Notes: generated by a model from the sequence alone, not told the origin. A stretch of 64,000 nt of DNA from Candidatus Defluviibacterium haderslevense (GCA_016712225.1 JADJRL010000003.1:4725501-4789500); one strand, 5' to 3'. Numbered from the stretch's first letter, positions 35,901 through 44,437 are shown. A program made the numbers and translations.

Positions 35901-36974
35901 GGTTTTGAATTTATTACCTTTTTCATTGATTTTTAATGTACCATAGCCGCTGGTACCTATCCAAATCAGATTGCTTTTGTCTTTTAAGAAATCATTGAAA
36001 CCAAATGCATCATTGTTTTGGTGGTACAGAAATTCCAAGTCAGGTTTGCCATTTGCAATGAACTCTGATGGCTTCCATTTTTGAATGATTTTATCACGAT
36101 TTGTCCAGAAACAACCTGTGTCATCAAATACAAAGTCCGGTGATTCAATCCCCACTAATTGATCTTCACGGTAACTCACTTTATCAGCTGTCTTCCATAT
36201 CCAAACCGGTTTTCCATTGAGTCTGCTTCCTTGCAACAACCAATCTCCATCTTTATTTTCAGCCATCCTATAAATACTGAACCCAGCCAATGGTAATTCT
36301 GGATATAACTTCTGTGACACAGGGTCAAAGCGCAAAAGCCCTTGTGATGAACACAGGAGCAATTTTTTTCCTAGAGATAAAAAAAGTGAATGAATAACTA
36401 GTTTTTCGTCTGATTCGCTGTTTACATTTTCAATTGGAATAATCATGAAATTTGGTTCAATATGGGCCTCCCCTTGTTCTATTGCCTTTGAAAGTAAATC
36501 ATTTTGAATATTAATCTTCCACAACCGATATTGGTCAGAAAACCAAATGGATCCATCCACTGCCTCAACGATGCTATTTATATGATCGTAATAAATATTT
36601 TCACCTTTGTGATTTATATGAAAAAAAAGTCCTCTTTTAGGGTCTAATACATCCATACCATCCTTAAACACTACCCATATTAACCCACGGCTGTCTTCAA
36701 AAAGCAATCTTATTTCGCTATCACTAATAGCAAACGGATTGAAGGGGTCTGGTGTATAGACTTCGAATCGGATACCGTCGTACCGATTCAATCCATCCTT
36801 GGTTCCTATCCATATGAAGCCATCTCGGCTTTGTATTATATCTAAGATCAATCCTTGAGAAAGGCCATTATTGACTGATATTTGATCAATTTTAATATTG
36901 GATTGTCCACTTGAAAACAAATAATTGAAAAATAAAAAATAGACTAATAGTACTTCTCTAAAAATCGTCTTCAA
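32973..36974 (-). CDS. Hybrid two-component system sensor/regulator (HTCS)
   Basis: About 1333 residues from the TTG at 36974, which yields a good signal peptide (MKTIFREVLLVYFLFFNYLF); a TTG 34 codons upstream (37076) is the longer alternative. Domain order: periplasmic two-bladed-propeller ligand region (text such as GLSQGLILDIIQSRDGFIWI), a Y_Y_Y domain, one membrane helix (about 745-765), a HisKA domain with His828 (THEFRTP), a HATPase, a receiver with Asp1133 (SDVMMP), and an AraC-type HTH at the end (SVSEIAYQVGY). Such proteins usually sense polysaccharide fragments and activate nearby SusCD loci; none is visible here. Confidence 0.93.
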   Translation of the reverse strand: MKTIFREVLLVYFLFFNYLFSSGQSNIKIDQISVNNGLSQGLILDIIQSRDGFIWIGTKDGLNRYDGIRFEVYTPDPFNPFAISDSEIRLLFEDSRGLIWVVFKDGMDVLDPKRGLFFHINHKGENIYYDHINSIVEAVDGSIWFSDQYRLWKINIQNDLLSKAIEQGEAHIEPNFMIIPIENVNSESDEKLVIHSLFLSLGKKLLLCSSQGLLRFDPVSQKLYPELPLAGFSIYRMAENKDGDWLLQGSRLNGKPVWIWKTADKVSYREDQLVGIESPDFVFDDTGCFWTNRDKIIQKWKPSEFIANGKPDLEFLYHQNNDAFGFNDFLKDKSNLIWIGTSGYGTLKINEKGNKFKTVLPGTAHRMLKEDPQGFLYISGVPEKKFLSTTFDRSLPNSDVSIASDNKYEDFAFDTAGNIWQLNKSKSIVYRKDALTKKVKSYPSKGIALLFDRNGKLLIVNEKGLERFDCDKEISDYFPFDKPQKQLSENSHFMYEDHDGIVWIFGFEGLTKATPTQSGYLYKQYLNNPSDRNSLSINTVLCVADDPCEPNRYLWVGTKNGGLNRLDKHKGEFRQFNKGQGLPDNVVYGILTEDKGKPFIWLSTNKGLCRFDVRSETTKNFTVADGLQANEFNSPSYLKTHNGTMIFGGVNGLTVFHPDSLRFNDHVPLIHIVGFQVNNKKYVISDKSSISLAHDQNLISFEFAALEFTNPEQNQYRYQLVGVDNEWVSLGNKNSVQFANLAPGTYNFKVDGSNNDGTWSSHPAELKFIIRPPWFASFWAYLVYIALGAGAVVLYYRFRFRQRLKLQETLRLKEMDEFKSRFFTNITHEFRTPLTVILGMSEQLVNDVKDQNQIKKIGLIKRNGDNLLRLINQILDLSKLESNTLKLNYIHGDVLAYLKYIVESLHSLANAQNLLLRVESDQVKIEMDYDPERILQIAYNLLSNAIKFTPSGGKIILKADLNGSWLHLSISDTGVGIPEDEIPFLFERFFQAKNQEHTKSGGSGIGLSLVNELVRAMGGFINVESKIGVGSKFSIRLPITNKGIKDSSLVIQTLDLNKVLHPNLELSNKNINDSDNDSDKSLFSQILLIEDNPDVVEYLTACLQTKFQLDFAFNGQAGIGKALETIPDIIISDVMMPIKDGFDVLEKLKLDEKTSHIPIILLTAKADIQSRLTGLRKGADAYLSKPFHQEELIVTVENLLASRRLLQAKFQQNNWLKSEVKEIISEDIEDAFLQKFRAVVEKNLSDTDFEMPQLERALSMSRSQIYRKIKALTDKSPSLLIRSIRLHHGRNLLLTTQLSVSEIAYQVGYSAVNNFSDAYLDEFGERPMKTRGS

Positions 36975-37525
36975 TTCTTTATAAAAAACATTCGATCTAC
37001 CCCTATCAGAGTATATGCTAATCGTCTGTTTTAGTATTCTTTTCAAAAAAATGATTTGTTCAATTTTAATTTCCAAATGCAGAATGAAATATTTACATCT
37101 TTGGCTTATTCGACACGTATTAACAATGAAAATTTTGACAAATATACAAAGCTATATCTTCAAAAACTGATAAAAGACGTCTATAAATCAACATGTAATT
37201 ATATGAACAAAGGATTAAAACAATTTGATCTTAATCTAAAGCTTAAATCAAATCACAAATTATGGAAAAAATTATTGACCATCCGAGTTGAGTACATCCC
37301 TCGATTACGGCATTCATGGTTTTAACATTTTTATCAATTTGTCATTTAATCCTAAGGACTGAAATGCATTAAAAGTAAGTATTTTAAAATCTATTAAAAA
37401 AGTATATCTGACTATTCCTTTACTAAAAAATAAAATTTGAAAATTCAGATTAAACTTAACATCTATATGATCCTTATAATAAGGGACAATTATCTTACAG
37501 TTTGAAAATTTATTCCCAATTTATT
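36975..37525. other. Intergenic region upstream of the sensor gene
   Basis: 551 bases, including the untranslated or N-terminal extension zone of the sensor gene. TAGCTTTG (- strand, 37154-37147) is an exact -7 box but would give a leader of about 165 bases to the TTG at 36974. An open frame on the + strand (37056-37325) is basic but shows no family or signal peptide. A 5-bp hairpin CCTTA-TAA-TAAGG lies near 37471. Nothing else was recognised. Confidence 0.4.
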
Positions 37526-38278
37526 TCATTTTGGTCTTAGAAATTCAATCTTTTCACCTTGCCATTTTGTGAAGTTCCCATATTCATTAAATAAACAAAA
37601 TTCTACTTCAAATTTGTTGCCATCGTAGAAAACAAAAGCCCCCGAACACATATCGTGTCCAACTTCAATTACATTATCTCTATTTGGCAGATAATAAGCG
37701 GTTTCCTTCCCAGTTGATAAATTTTTTACAACAGTACGAATTAAAAATTCAGAATTACTATTTGCTGAGAATGTAAAATTTACAAAAGTCTCTGGGCCAC
37801 ATCCATATTCTTCATAAGTGCTGTTTTTGAATTTAGGTCCATTAGTCCAAGTTGGTGCGGAAATGTCTTGTTGTGCAATTACTATCCATTTAATTGATTC
37901 ATTTTCTCCTGTGTAATTATTTATTATTGGAACTTCATTTTCAAAATCGAGTAAATTTTCAATAGTGAGTTCATATTCTTGTCCCACAGAAAGATTAGTT
38001 TCCGGTTTTAACAATGCCTGAGTCAATTCATATTGTCCAACAAGAATTTCTTGGACTTTTAATTTTATTTTTTGTGTACCTGTCTTTAAATATGGAATGT
38101 AAGTTGTCCCAAGTCCGCTAACTATTTTTTGACTTGTTCCAAAGCCTTCCATTACTAAAATTGAGTTTTGATGAATTGTCTTCTTATTCGGCCAAAAATA
38201 AATTCCGAAAGATGCACATTTTGAAAATCCATCAACAGTTACTAACAGGAAGATAAGTGATGTAATGATTTTTTTCAT
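37526..38278 (-). CDS. Secreted protein of unknown function
   Basis: A 250-residue protein with a signal peptide (about 1-19, ending DGFSK) and a beta-rich mature part with five or more cysteines/aromatics (for example CASFGIYFWP at the start, EYGCGPETFVNFTF, VGHDMCSGAFVFY). I recognise no family. It has no T9SS C-terminal domain, so it is likely periplasmic or surface-tethered by another route. It is isolated: 550 bases of non-coding DNA lie upstream and 550 downstream of it to the sensor gene. Confidence 0.7.
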   Translation of the reverse strand: MKKIITSLIFLLVTVDGFSKCASFGIYFWPNKKTIHQNSILVMEGFGTSQKIVSGLGTTYIPYLKTGTQKIKLKVQEILVGQYELTQALLKPETNLSVGQEYELTIENLLDFENEVPIINNYTGENESIKWIVIAQQDISAPTWTNGPKFKNSTYEEYGCGPETFVNFTFSANSNSEFLIRTVVKNLSTGKETAYYLPNRDNVIEVGHDMCSGAFVFYDGNKFEVEFCLFNEYGNFTKWQGEKIEFLRPK

Positions 38279-38570
38279 ATAGTTACTTTATCTTTTTCAC
38301 TTTACCTTTAAAAACATCTATTGACCATGAATTATGGACTTAAAAGGCAAGTGCTTTAAAACAAAAGTAAAACATGTTTTTCAACTAAAATATAAAAAAT
38401 ACATATGCTTGGTTAATAATTAGCTGTAGCATGATAGCTAATGTGTTATTACTTTGGCATCAAACCTGCCCTTTACTCTATATCCACTTTATTAATATTT
38501 GATAGAAAGTTAATGAGAGTTCATTTGGAAGCACTATCACAAATTTATAGTTTCTGACACCCGCATTCAA

Positions 38571-38625
38571 CCACGCCTTGCCCACGACTTTTCCACGACT
38601 TATCCACGGCTTATCCACGGCTTTG
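38571..38625. repeat. Five 11-bp tandem units with DnaA-box-like 9-mers
   Basis: Units start at 38571, 38582, 38593, 38604 and 38615 and read CCACGCCTTGC, CCACGACTTTT, CCACGACTTAT, CCACGGCTTAT, CCACGGCTTTG. Across unit borders this produces TTATCCACG twice (38600 and 38611) and TTTTCCACG once (38589), each one or two bases from the DnaA consensus TTATNCACA. The 11-bp period places the copies on almost the same DNA face. Confidence 0.75.
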
Positions 38626-38638
38626 TCTTGTCGTATGT

Positions 38639-38702
38639 CTTGTCCTAAATTAGCTATACAAGTTAATTGGCTTGTCCTAAAATAGCTATACAGGTTGATA
38701 AA
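38639..38702. repeat. Two 32-bp direct repeats
   Basis: CTTGTCCTAAATTAGCTATA begins at 38639 and CTTGTCCTAAAATAGCTATA at 38671. The similarity continues into CAAGTT versus CAGGTT. Exactly adjacent copies with period 32, directly after the 11-bp array. Confidence 0.75.
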
Positions 38703-38830
38703 TAAATCCTAAAATAACACGACTAATTTAATGATGGTGGTGTCCCCTTAGACCAGAAGGCTGATCTACTTCACATCTTCATAAGCATTGAAGAATTTGA
38801 ACTAAAACTTGTTTGAAACGAATATTATAA

Positions 38831-40930
38831 TTAATTTATCTGAACCTCAGGATAAAATCGCTCAAACATTTTGTTGAGTACCATTTGCGCAGCAGAAGTG
38901 ATTGGAGTACCTGGACCAAAAATGGCAGCAGTTCCAGATTCATATAAAAAGTTATAATCCTTCTCTGGGATTACCCCACCTACTACAACTAATATATCGG
39001 GCCTACCCAGAGCTTTTAACGCATTGATAGCTTGTGGAACCAAGGTCTTGTGACCTGCAGCAAGGGAAGATATTCCAAGAACATGCACATCATTATCACA
39101 AGCTTGTTGAGCAGCTTCTTCAGGTGTTTGGAATAAGGGGGCTATGTCCACGTCAAATCCTAAATCAGCGAATCCAGTGGCAATTATCCTTGCTCCCCGA
39201 TCGTGACCATCCTGACCTAACTTGGCAACTATAATTCTAGGACGTCTTCCATCCAATTGTGCAAATCGGTCTGACAACTTACGTATATCATTTATGGCAC
39301 TCTGATTTTTTGAAAAATGACTATACACTCCGGTAACTAATTTTGAGTCTGCAATATAACGCCCAAAACTTATTTCTAAAGCATAACTGATCTCTCCTAG
39401 TGTAGCTCTTTGCCTTGCAGCTTCAATAGCTAATGCTAAAATATTTGTAGATGTATCCGTACATGCATAAGTTAATTGTTTTAAAATATCAGAAACTTTT
39501 TCATGGTTTCGAGTAGATTTGATCTCCTTTATTTTTTGAATTTGTTCTTCACGTACCAATGAATTATCAATGTCTAAAATATCGAATTGGTATTTGTCTG
39601 TAGACTGAAATATATTCACCCCGATAATAAGATCTTCTCCAGAATCAATTTTTGCTTGTTTTCGTGCGGCTGCTTCTTCAATTTTAAATTTGGGTAATCC
39701 AATTTCAATAGAACGTGCCATACCACCATGAGCTTCAATTTCAGCCATATGAATTCTGGCTTTATTGATTAATTCCTGGGTTAATGATTCGATATAATAA
39801 GATCCACCAAATGGATCCACCGTTCTGGTAACATGAGATTCCTTCTGAATAAATAATTGGGTATCACGAGCAATTTTAGCTGAGAAATCCGTAGGCAATG
39901 CAATAGCTTCATCTAAAGAATTGGTATGCAAAGATTGAGTTCCACCTAAGACTGCAGCCATCGCCTCAATCATTGTTCGAGTCACATTGTTATAAGGATC
40001 TTGTTCCGTTAAACTCCAACCTGATGTCTGACAATGTGTTCTCAGTGCTTGTGATTTTGGATTTTTTGGATTGAATTGAGCCACTATTTCTGACCATAAA
40101 ACTCTTGCTGCGCGCAATTTCGCGACTTCCATAAAAAAATTCATTCCAATGCCCCAAAAGAATGAAATACGTGGGGCAAATTCATCGATATTTAATCCAC
40201 CTTTTATACCCGTTCGCAAGTATTCTAAACCATCAGCTAAGGTATATGCCAATTCTAAATCAGCAGGTGCGCCCGCTTCATGAATATGATATCCTGACAC
40301 ACTGATCGAATTGAATTTAGGCATGTTTTTAGAACAATAACTAAAAATATCTGAAACCAATCTCATCGAATGTGAAGGTGGATAGATGTACGTATTACGC
40401 ACCATAAATTCTTTCAAAATATCATTTTGGATGGTGCCTGAAAGTTTTTCCATCGGCACACCTTGCTCTTCAGCCGCAACAATATAGAAAGCTAATATAG
40501 GAATTACAGCACCATTCATCGTCATGGAAACTGATATTTGATCCAATGGTATCTGATCAAATAAAATCTTCATATCTTCTACTGAATCAATTGCAACTCC
40601 AGCTTTTCCAACATCACCCACTACTCTAGGGTGATCCGAATCATATCCACGATGCGTCGCCAGATCAAATGCTACAGAAAGTCCCTTCTGCCCTTGAGCT
40701 AAATTTCTACGATAAAAAGCATTACTGTCTTTAGCATTGGAAAAACCTGCATATTGACGAATAGTCCAAGGTTGAGTAACATACATTGAACCATAAGGCC
40801 CCCTTAAAAAAGGCGCCAAGCCGGATACATATTTTAACAAATCACCTGAATTCTTGTGATTTTCGTAATGCGCCTGAACTTCTATGAGTTCTGAAGTCAT
40901 CCATTTTTTTTCTGATTTATTTTCCATCAT
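38831..40930 (-). CDS. mutB: Methylmalonyl-CoA mutase, large (catalytic) subunit
   Basis: Adenosylcobalamin-dependent isomerisation of (R)-methylmalonyl-CoA and succinyl-CoA. The 699-residue protein has the TIM-barrel substrate domain (about 30-540, with PYGSMY, TIRQYAGFS and GLSVAFDLATHRGYDSDHP) and the C-terminal cobalamin domain with the base-off DxHxxG motif in GQDGHDRGARI (about 565-690). The length is typical. Two ATG codons in tandem open the gene. It is the last gene of the carrier, small subunit, biotin carboxylase, mutase run, 30 bases after the carboxylase. Its function is supported both by motifs and by context. Confidence 0.97.
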   Translation of the reverse strand: MMENKSEKKWMTSELIEVQAHYENHKNSGDLLKYVSGLAPFLRGPYGSMYVTQPWTIRQYAGFSNAKDSNAFYRRNLAQGQKGLSVAFDLATHRGYDSDHPRVVGDVGKAGVAIDSVEDMKILFDQIPLDQISVSMTMNGAVIPILAFYIVAAEEQGVPMEKLSGTIQNDILKEFMVRNTYIYPPSHSMRLVSDIFSYCSKNMPKFNSISVSGYHIHEAGAPADLELAYTLADGLEYLRTGIKGGLNIDEFAPRISFFWGIGMNFFMEVAKLRAARVLWSEIVAQFNPKNPKSQALRTHCQTSGWSLTEQDPYNNVTRTMIEAMAAVLGGTQSLHTNSLDEAIALPTDFSAKIARDTQLFIQKESHVTRTVDPFGGSYYIESLTQELINKARIHMAEIEAHGGMARSIEIGLPKFKIEEAAARKQAKIDSGEDLIIGVNIFQSTDKYQFDILDIDNSLVREEQIQKIKEIKSTRNHEKVSDILKQLTYACTDTSTNILALAIEAARQRATLGEISYALEISFGRYIADSKLVTGVYSHFSKNQSAINDIRKLSDRFAQLDGRRPRIIVAKLGQDGHDRGARIIATGFADLGFDVDIAPLFQTPEEAAQQACDNDVHVLGISSLAAGHKTLVPQAINALKALGRPDILVVVGGVIPEKDYNFLYESGTAAIFGPGTPITSAAQMVLNKMFERFYPEVQIN

Positions 40931-40960
40931 TGTAATTCCTGATCATCCACTATTTAGAAA

Positions 40961-42442
40961 TTAGTTGGTCGTGTTCATCCATTGATTTCCAGTTACTTTT
41001 ACACTTCTAGTAATTTGAAGTTCATCTAAATAGGCTTTTAGTGCTATGATTGCCGCTGCCTCAGATTCAATAGCATTTGGATATAATGATTTGAATTCAT
41101 CATAATACAAACTAACAAAACGCGTATCAAACTGTCCACTTATGAAATCTTTATGGGATAATACAAAATCACAAAAAGGCAATATGGTTTCAACACCTGT
41201 AATTTTAAATTCTGATATGGCTGCTTTCATTTTTTGAATGGCATCCATTCTATCCCTTCCATGCACAATCAATTTTCCAATCATAGGATCATATTCTATA
41301 GGAATTTCCATGCCTGCCTGATAACTATCATCTACACGTACATGATCGCCTTTAGGTATCTGATATGTTTCGATGGTTCCGATACTTGGTAAAAAATCAT
41401 TAAAGGGATCTTCTGCACATACTCTAATTTCTATAGCATGTCCATTGATTTTTAAATCATTTTGAAGTATTGAAAGTGGATGACCTTCAGCAATTCGTAT
41501 TTGCATCTCCACCAAATCCAAACCTGTTATCATTTCTGTAACCGGATGTTCAACCTGAAGTCTGGTATTCATTTCCAGAAAATAATAATTCATATGTTCA
41601 TCTACTAAAAACTCAATCGTTCCGGCTCCTACATATTGACAACCTAAAGAAAGCTTTACGGCATCACTTCCCATTTGACTTCTGATGGCAGGTGTAAGAC
41701 AAGATGAGGGGGCTTCTTCTACTATTTTTTGATGACGTCGTTGGATACTACATTCTCGTTCGAACAAATAGATACCATTACCATGTTGATCGCAAAAAAC
41801 TTGTATCTCAATATGTCTTGGTTTGGCAACAAATTTTTCTATAAATACAGCTCCATCTCCAAAAGCAGCCAAAGCTTCATTAGATGCCATCTTCATTTGC
41901 TCTTCGAGTTCTTCTTCTCGATGCACAAGACGCATGCCTTTTCCTCCTCCTCCTGCTGAAGCTTTTATTAATAACGGAAAACCTGTTTCTCTGGCGATAT
42001 TTAACGCAAACTCATAGCTTGTAATAGCTTCATCGGTCCCCGGAACCAATGGAACCTGATTAGCTCTCGCTGTTTTTTTTGCTGCAATTTTACTTCCCAT
42101 CTGAATCATTGCTGAGGCTGGAGGACCAATAAAAATAAGTCCTGCTGTTTCTACAGCCGTTGCGAATAAAGGATTCTCACTTAGAAATCCATATCCGGGA
42201 TGAATGGCATCTACTTTCGTTTCTTTAGCAGCTGCCAAAATCTTATCTATATTCAAGTAAGATTCACGTGAAGGAGAGGCACCGATGTACACTGCTTCAT
42301 CTGCAAATAAAACATGGGGTGCCTTGCGATCTGCATCACTATAAACTGCGACTGTGCTAATTCCCAGCCTCTTGGCTGTTCGCATAATTCTTAATGCAAT
42401 TTCACCACGATTTGCTATGAGAATTTTATTTATTTTTTTCAT
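40961..42442 (-). CDS. accC: Biotin carboxylase subunit of acetyl/propionyl-CoA carboxylase
   Basis: Carries out the ATP-dependent carboxylation of carrier-bound biotin. The 493-residue protein shows the N-terminal Rossmann-like domain (ILIANRGEIALRIMRTAKRL), the ATP-grasp glycine-rich loop KASAGGGGKGMR, ECSIQRRHQK and the catalytic EMNTRLQVEHPVTE. No biotinyl or carboxyltransferase domain is fused, so it needs the separate carrier protein encoded two genes upstream and a carboxyltransferase from elsewhere. Placement between mutase subunits argues for propionyl-CoA as the real substrate. It lies 12 bases after the 97-bp tandem repeat that separates it from the small-subunit gene. Confidence 0.94.
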   Translation of the reverse strand: MKKINKILIANRGEIALRIMRTAKRLGISTVAVYSDADRKAPHVLFADEAVYIGASPSRESYLNIDKILAAAKETKVDAIHPGYGFLSENPLFATAVETAGLIFIGPPASAMIQMGSKIAAKKTARANQVPLVPGTDEAITSYEFALNIARETGFPLLIKASAGGGGKGMRLVHREEELEEQMKMASNEALAAFGDGAVFIEKFVAKPRHIEIQVFCDQHGNGIYLFERECSIQRRHQKIVEEAPSSCLTPAIRSQMGSDAVKLSLGCQYVGAGTIEFLVDEHMNYYFLEMNTRLQVEHPVTEMITGLDLVEMQIRIAEGHPLSILQNDLKINGHAIEIRVCAEDPFNDFLPSIGTIETYQIPKGDHVRVDDSYQAGMEIPIEYDPMIGKLIVHGRDRMDAIQKMKAAISEFKITGVETILPFCDFVLSHKDFISGQFDTRFVSLYYDEFKSLYPNAIESEAAAIIALKAYLDELQITRSVKVTGNQWMNTTN

Positions 42443-42454
42443 GATTTCTTGGTT

Positions 42455-42648
42455 ACAAATAGGTTGCCCATCCTTGGCAAAGACGTGAATGTGCTACATT
42501 TAATGCCCGTCGGCTCAATTGCCTTGCCCATGCAGAGCAGAGATTTGAAGAACAAATAGGTTGCCCATCCTGGGCAAAGACGTGAATGTGCTACATTTAA
42601 TGTCAGTCGGCTCAATTGCCTTGCCCATGCAGAGCAGAGAATTGAAGA
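42455..42648. repeat. Two tandem 97-bp repeats inside the carboxylase operon
   Basis: Unit 1 (42455-42551) and unit 2 (42552-42648) both begin ACAAATAGGTTGCCCATCC, contain GACGTGAATGTGCTACATTT and CGGCTCAATTGCCTTGCCCA, and end in GAAGAA. They differ at only a few positions, so the duplication is recent or maintained. In unit 2, TTGCCCA and TGGGCAA (42561-42577) form a perfect 7-bp stem with a 3-base loop. The array fills nearly the whole 207-base gap between two same-strand genes and stops one base before the stop codon of the mutase small subunit. Confidence 0.9.
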
Positions 42649-42649
42649 A

Positions 42650-43663
42650 TTAATACAATTCATATAATTTCAAAAATATTTTTTCAGTTAAATCTTCAAA
42701 ATAGTAAGACCCTGCTCCCGGATCAATGACTCTATTTAAAAAAGATTCATTTTTTAATATATGCTGAACGTGCAATAGATTTCTAATCTTGGATGGATCC
42801 GCATTCATGGTATGAAATCGAGCTCCTGAACACCAAATAGTTGATACCCCGGCAATACTAGATGCCAAAGAACTCAAACTGCTTATCATTAAATGAGTAT
42901 GATGATCTTGATTCCATAAACGCTCATCCAATCTCGTTTGAATTCTAAAATGTATGCTTTTAAATTTAGACTGAAGGCATTTTTTTAATGCGCGAATAGA
43001 TGCTATTGTTGTAAGAAAATCATTTCCAAGTATCAAGTCAATCCACACCGTTTCGTTTTTCTCTAATGGATAAAGATTTAAGTCATCGGATAAATTTTTC
43101 AAGACAAGTTTCCATTCCAAAATATTAAATAAAGGAAATGTGTATGCGCGATTAAAAGACTGAAACATGCTATTATCTTTTCGCTGCAACATTACCTGAT
43201 GAAAATGATTTTGATTTCGGTTTATGGGAAAATACACATGATCCAATGTAGCATTTCGAGATTCAAATTTTTGAATCAATTCGTCCCAGGTCTGAATATC
43301 TAATTGTTCAAAATTCCAACTCGTAAGTATCATATTCAGATGTATTTGGTCTATTACATCTAAATAGTTAATGATCTGACTTGAATTTTTAAAAAAAAAA
43401 TCAAGATGTTCAGCACCATGTTCGAGCGCATAGTAAATAGGTTCTGATGAAGTATCCTGTTGTTCGATTTGAAACTGAATTCCAATATTCCATTCATTCG
43501 ATTCCTGTTCAGTAGATAATCCAAAGTTCAAACTTTCAATATCTTCCTGGTGCGCAAAAGCCAGATCCTTAATTTGACCATCAATGGTATGATTAAACTG
43601 GTCTAAGTCTTTACCTGGATTTTCTTTACTAATTTGGGATAACCATTCTTTTTTACTTGACAT
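42650..43663 (-). CDS. mutA: Methylmalonyl-CoA mutase small subunit, reduced form
   Basis: A 337-residue protein homologous to the substrate-barrel part of the small mutase subunit (SQISKENPGKDLDQFNHTID at the start; RVIDPGAGSYYFEDLTEKIF at the end). Classical small subunits have about 600 residues including a degenerate cobalamin-binding domain; that domain is missing here and no residual frame for it follows, because the 97-bp repeat begins one base past the stop. Whether this is a natural short form or a 3'-truncated gene is open. The biotin-carrier gene ends 5 bases upstream, so they are one transcript. Its role is structural pairing with MutB. Confidence 0.85.
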   Translation of the reverse strand: MSSKKEWLSQISKENPGKDLDQFNHTIDGQIKDLAFAHQEDIESLNFGLSTEQESNEWNIGIQFQIEQQDTSSEPIYYALEHGAEHLDFFFKNSSQIINYLDVIDQIHLNMILTSWNFEQLDIQTWDELIQKFESRNATLDHVYFPINRNQNHFHQVMLQRKDNSMFQSFNRAYTFPLFNILEWKLVLKNLSDDLNLYPLEKNETVWIDLILGNDFLTTIASIRALKKCLQSKFKSIHFRIQTRLDERLWNQDHHTHLMISSLSSLASSIAGVSTIWCSGARFHTMNADPSKIRNLLHVQHILKNESFLNRVIDPGAGSYYFEDLTEKIFLKLYELY

Positions 43664-43668
43664 GGATA

Positions 43669-44160
43669 TTATGAATTAGCACTATCAAATAAAATAAGCA
43701 ATTGTCCCTTATTAACCTTTTCTCCCTGTGAAGAATGAACCGACTGAATGCAACCATCAGCATTGGCTTTTAAAATATTCTCCATTTTCATGGCTTCTAG
43801 TGTAACTAAGTTATCTCCTTTTTTTACAATATCTCCTGGACCAACCCATACTTTCAATACCAGACCGGGCATTGGTGCTTTGAGTGAAACGTCGGTATTA
43901 TTTTTTATTTTATTCAAGCCCATTGAAGCAATGGTTTGATCCAATTGATCTTGAATGATTATTTCATGTAATTTTTGATGAATGGATACGATAACTTTCT
44001 TTTCATTTAAATCAATACTCACTATTTCTCCTAAAATCCCACGGTTATGATGGATGTGGTGATAATGGCGTTCGTCCAATTGGACTATATTCATTTTATC
44101 CAATTGATCAGCACTCATTTCATGTGCTTTATTATTATTTATTAAAATATATTTTTCCAT
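43669..44160 (-). CDS. Biotin carboxyl carrier protein
   Basis: A 163-residue biotin/lipoyl-domain protein. The C-terminal ~75 residues (APMPGLVLKVWVGPGDIVKK, then LEAMKMEN) form the biotinyl domain; the lysine of AMKM is the biotinylation site. The N-terminal part (1-85) resembles a carrier linker/beta region of propionyl- or pyruvate-carboxylase subunits. It should deliver carboxybiotin from the biotin carboxylase (40961-42442) to a carboxyltransferase not encoded here. First gene of the operon; no exact -7 box was found within 100 bases upstream. Confidence 0.9.
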   Translation of the reverse strand: MEKYILINNNKAHEMSADQLDKMNIVQLDERHYHHIHHNRGILGEIVSIDLNEKKVIVSIHQKLHEIIIQDQLDQTIASMGLNKIKNNTDVSLKAPMPGLVLKVWVGPGDIVKKGDNLVTLEAMKMENILKANADGCIQSVHSSQGEKVNKGQLLILFDSANS

Positions 44161-44365
44161 AATTTATTTCAAATCATATTTATAGTACTATTCTTTATAT
44201 CATTTTGATATTTTGTTTCTATCATTTACTCATTAAAAAATGTTGTCAAAAAACTTGATTTCACTTTTATTTCTTAAATATTTTAAAAGTCACAATAAAC
44301 AAATCGTACATTCTAAAAAAAATCTACATAAATAATTGTACGGACAACAAAATATTTTAATTTTA

Positions 44366-44398
44366 TATTCAATGAGATCATTATCCATTCATTGAATA
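44366..44398. repeat. 10-bp perfect inverted repeat after lhgO
   Basis: TATTCAATGA (44366-44375) and TCATTGAATA (44389-44398) form a perfect stem with a 13-base loop, 40 bases past the lhgO stop on the - strand. It lacks a T-run on either side, so it is not a standard terminator. It may be a transcript-end hairpin or a protein-binding site. Confidence 0.5.
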
Positions 44399-44437
44399 AA
44401 CGGGTAAATTTAGGAAATCTGAACTAATTAATGGTAT

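Larger units (their letters stand above)
38279..38830. other. Repeat-rich intergenic region
   Basis: 552 bases with no gene. The left part is AT-rich; the middle (about 38560-38710) holds two different tandem repeats listed separately. The right part contains a more GC-rich patch (about 38730-38770) without interpretable structure. The region follows the stop codon of the mutase large subunit on the - strand and precedes the secreted unknown protein. No terminator hairpin followed by T was found. Confidence 0.5.

Noticed and set aside
37056..37325. 89-codon + strand frame
   Set aside because: Basic, low-complexity text without a signal or domain; overlaps the sensor's upstream region.
42439..42663. 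74-codon - strand frame
   Set aside because: It consists of the 97-bp tandem repeats read through; the internal duplication explains it fully.
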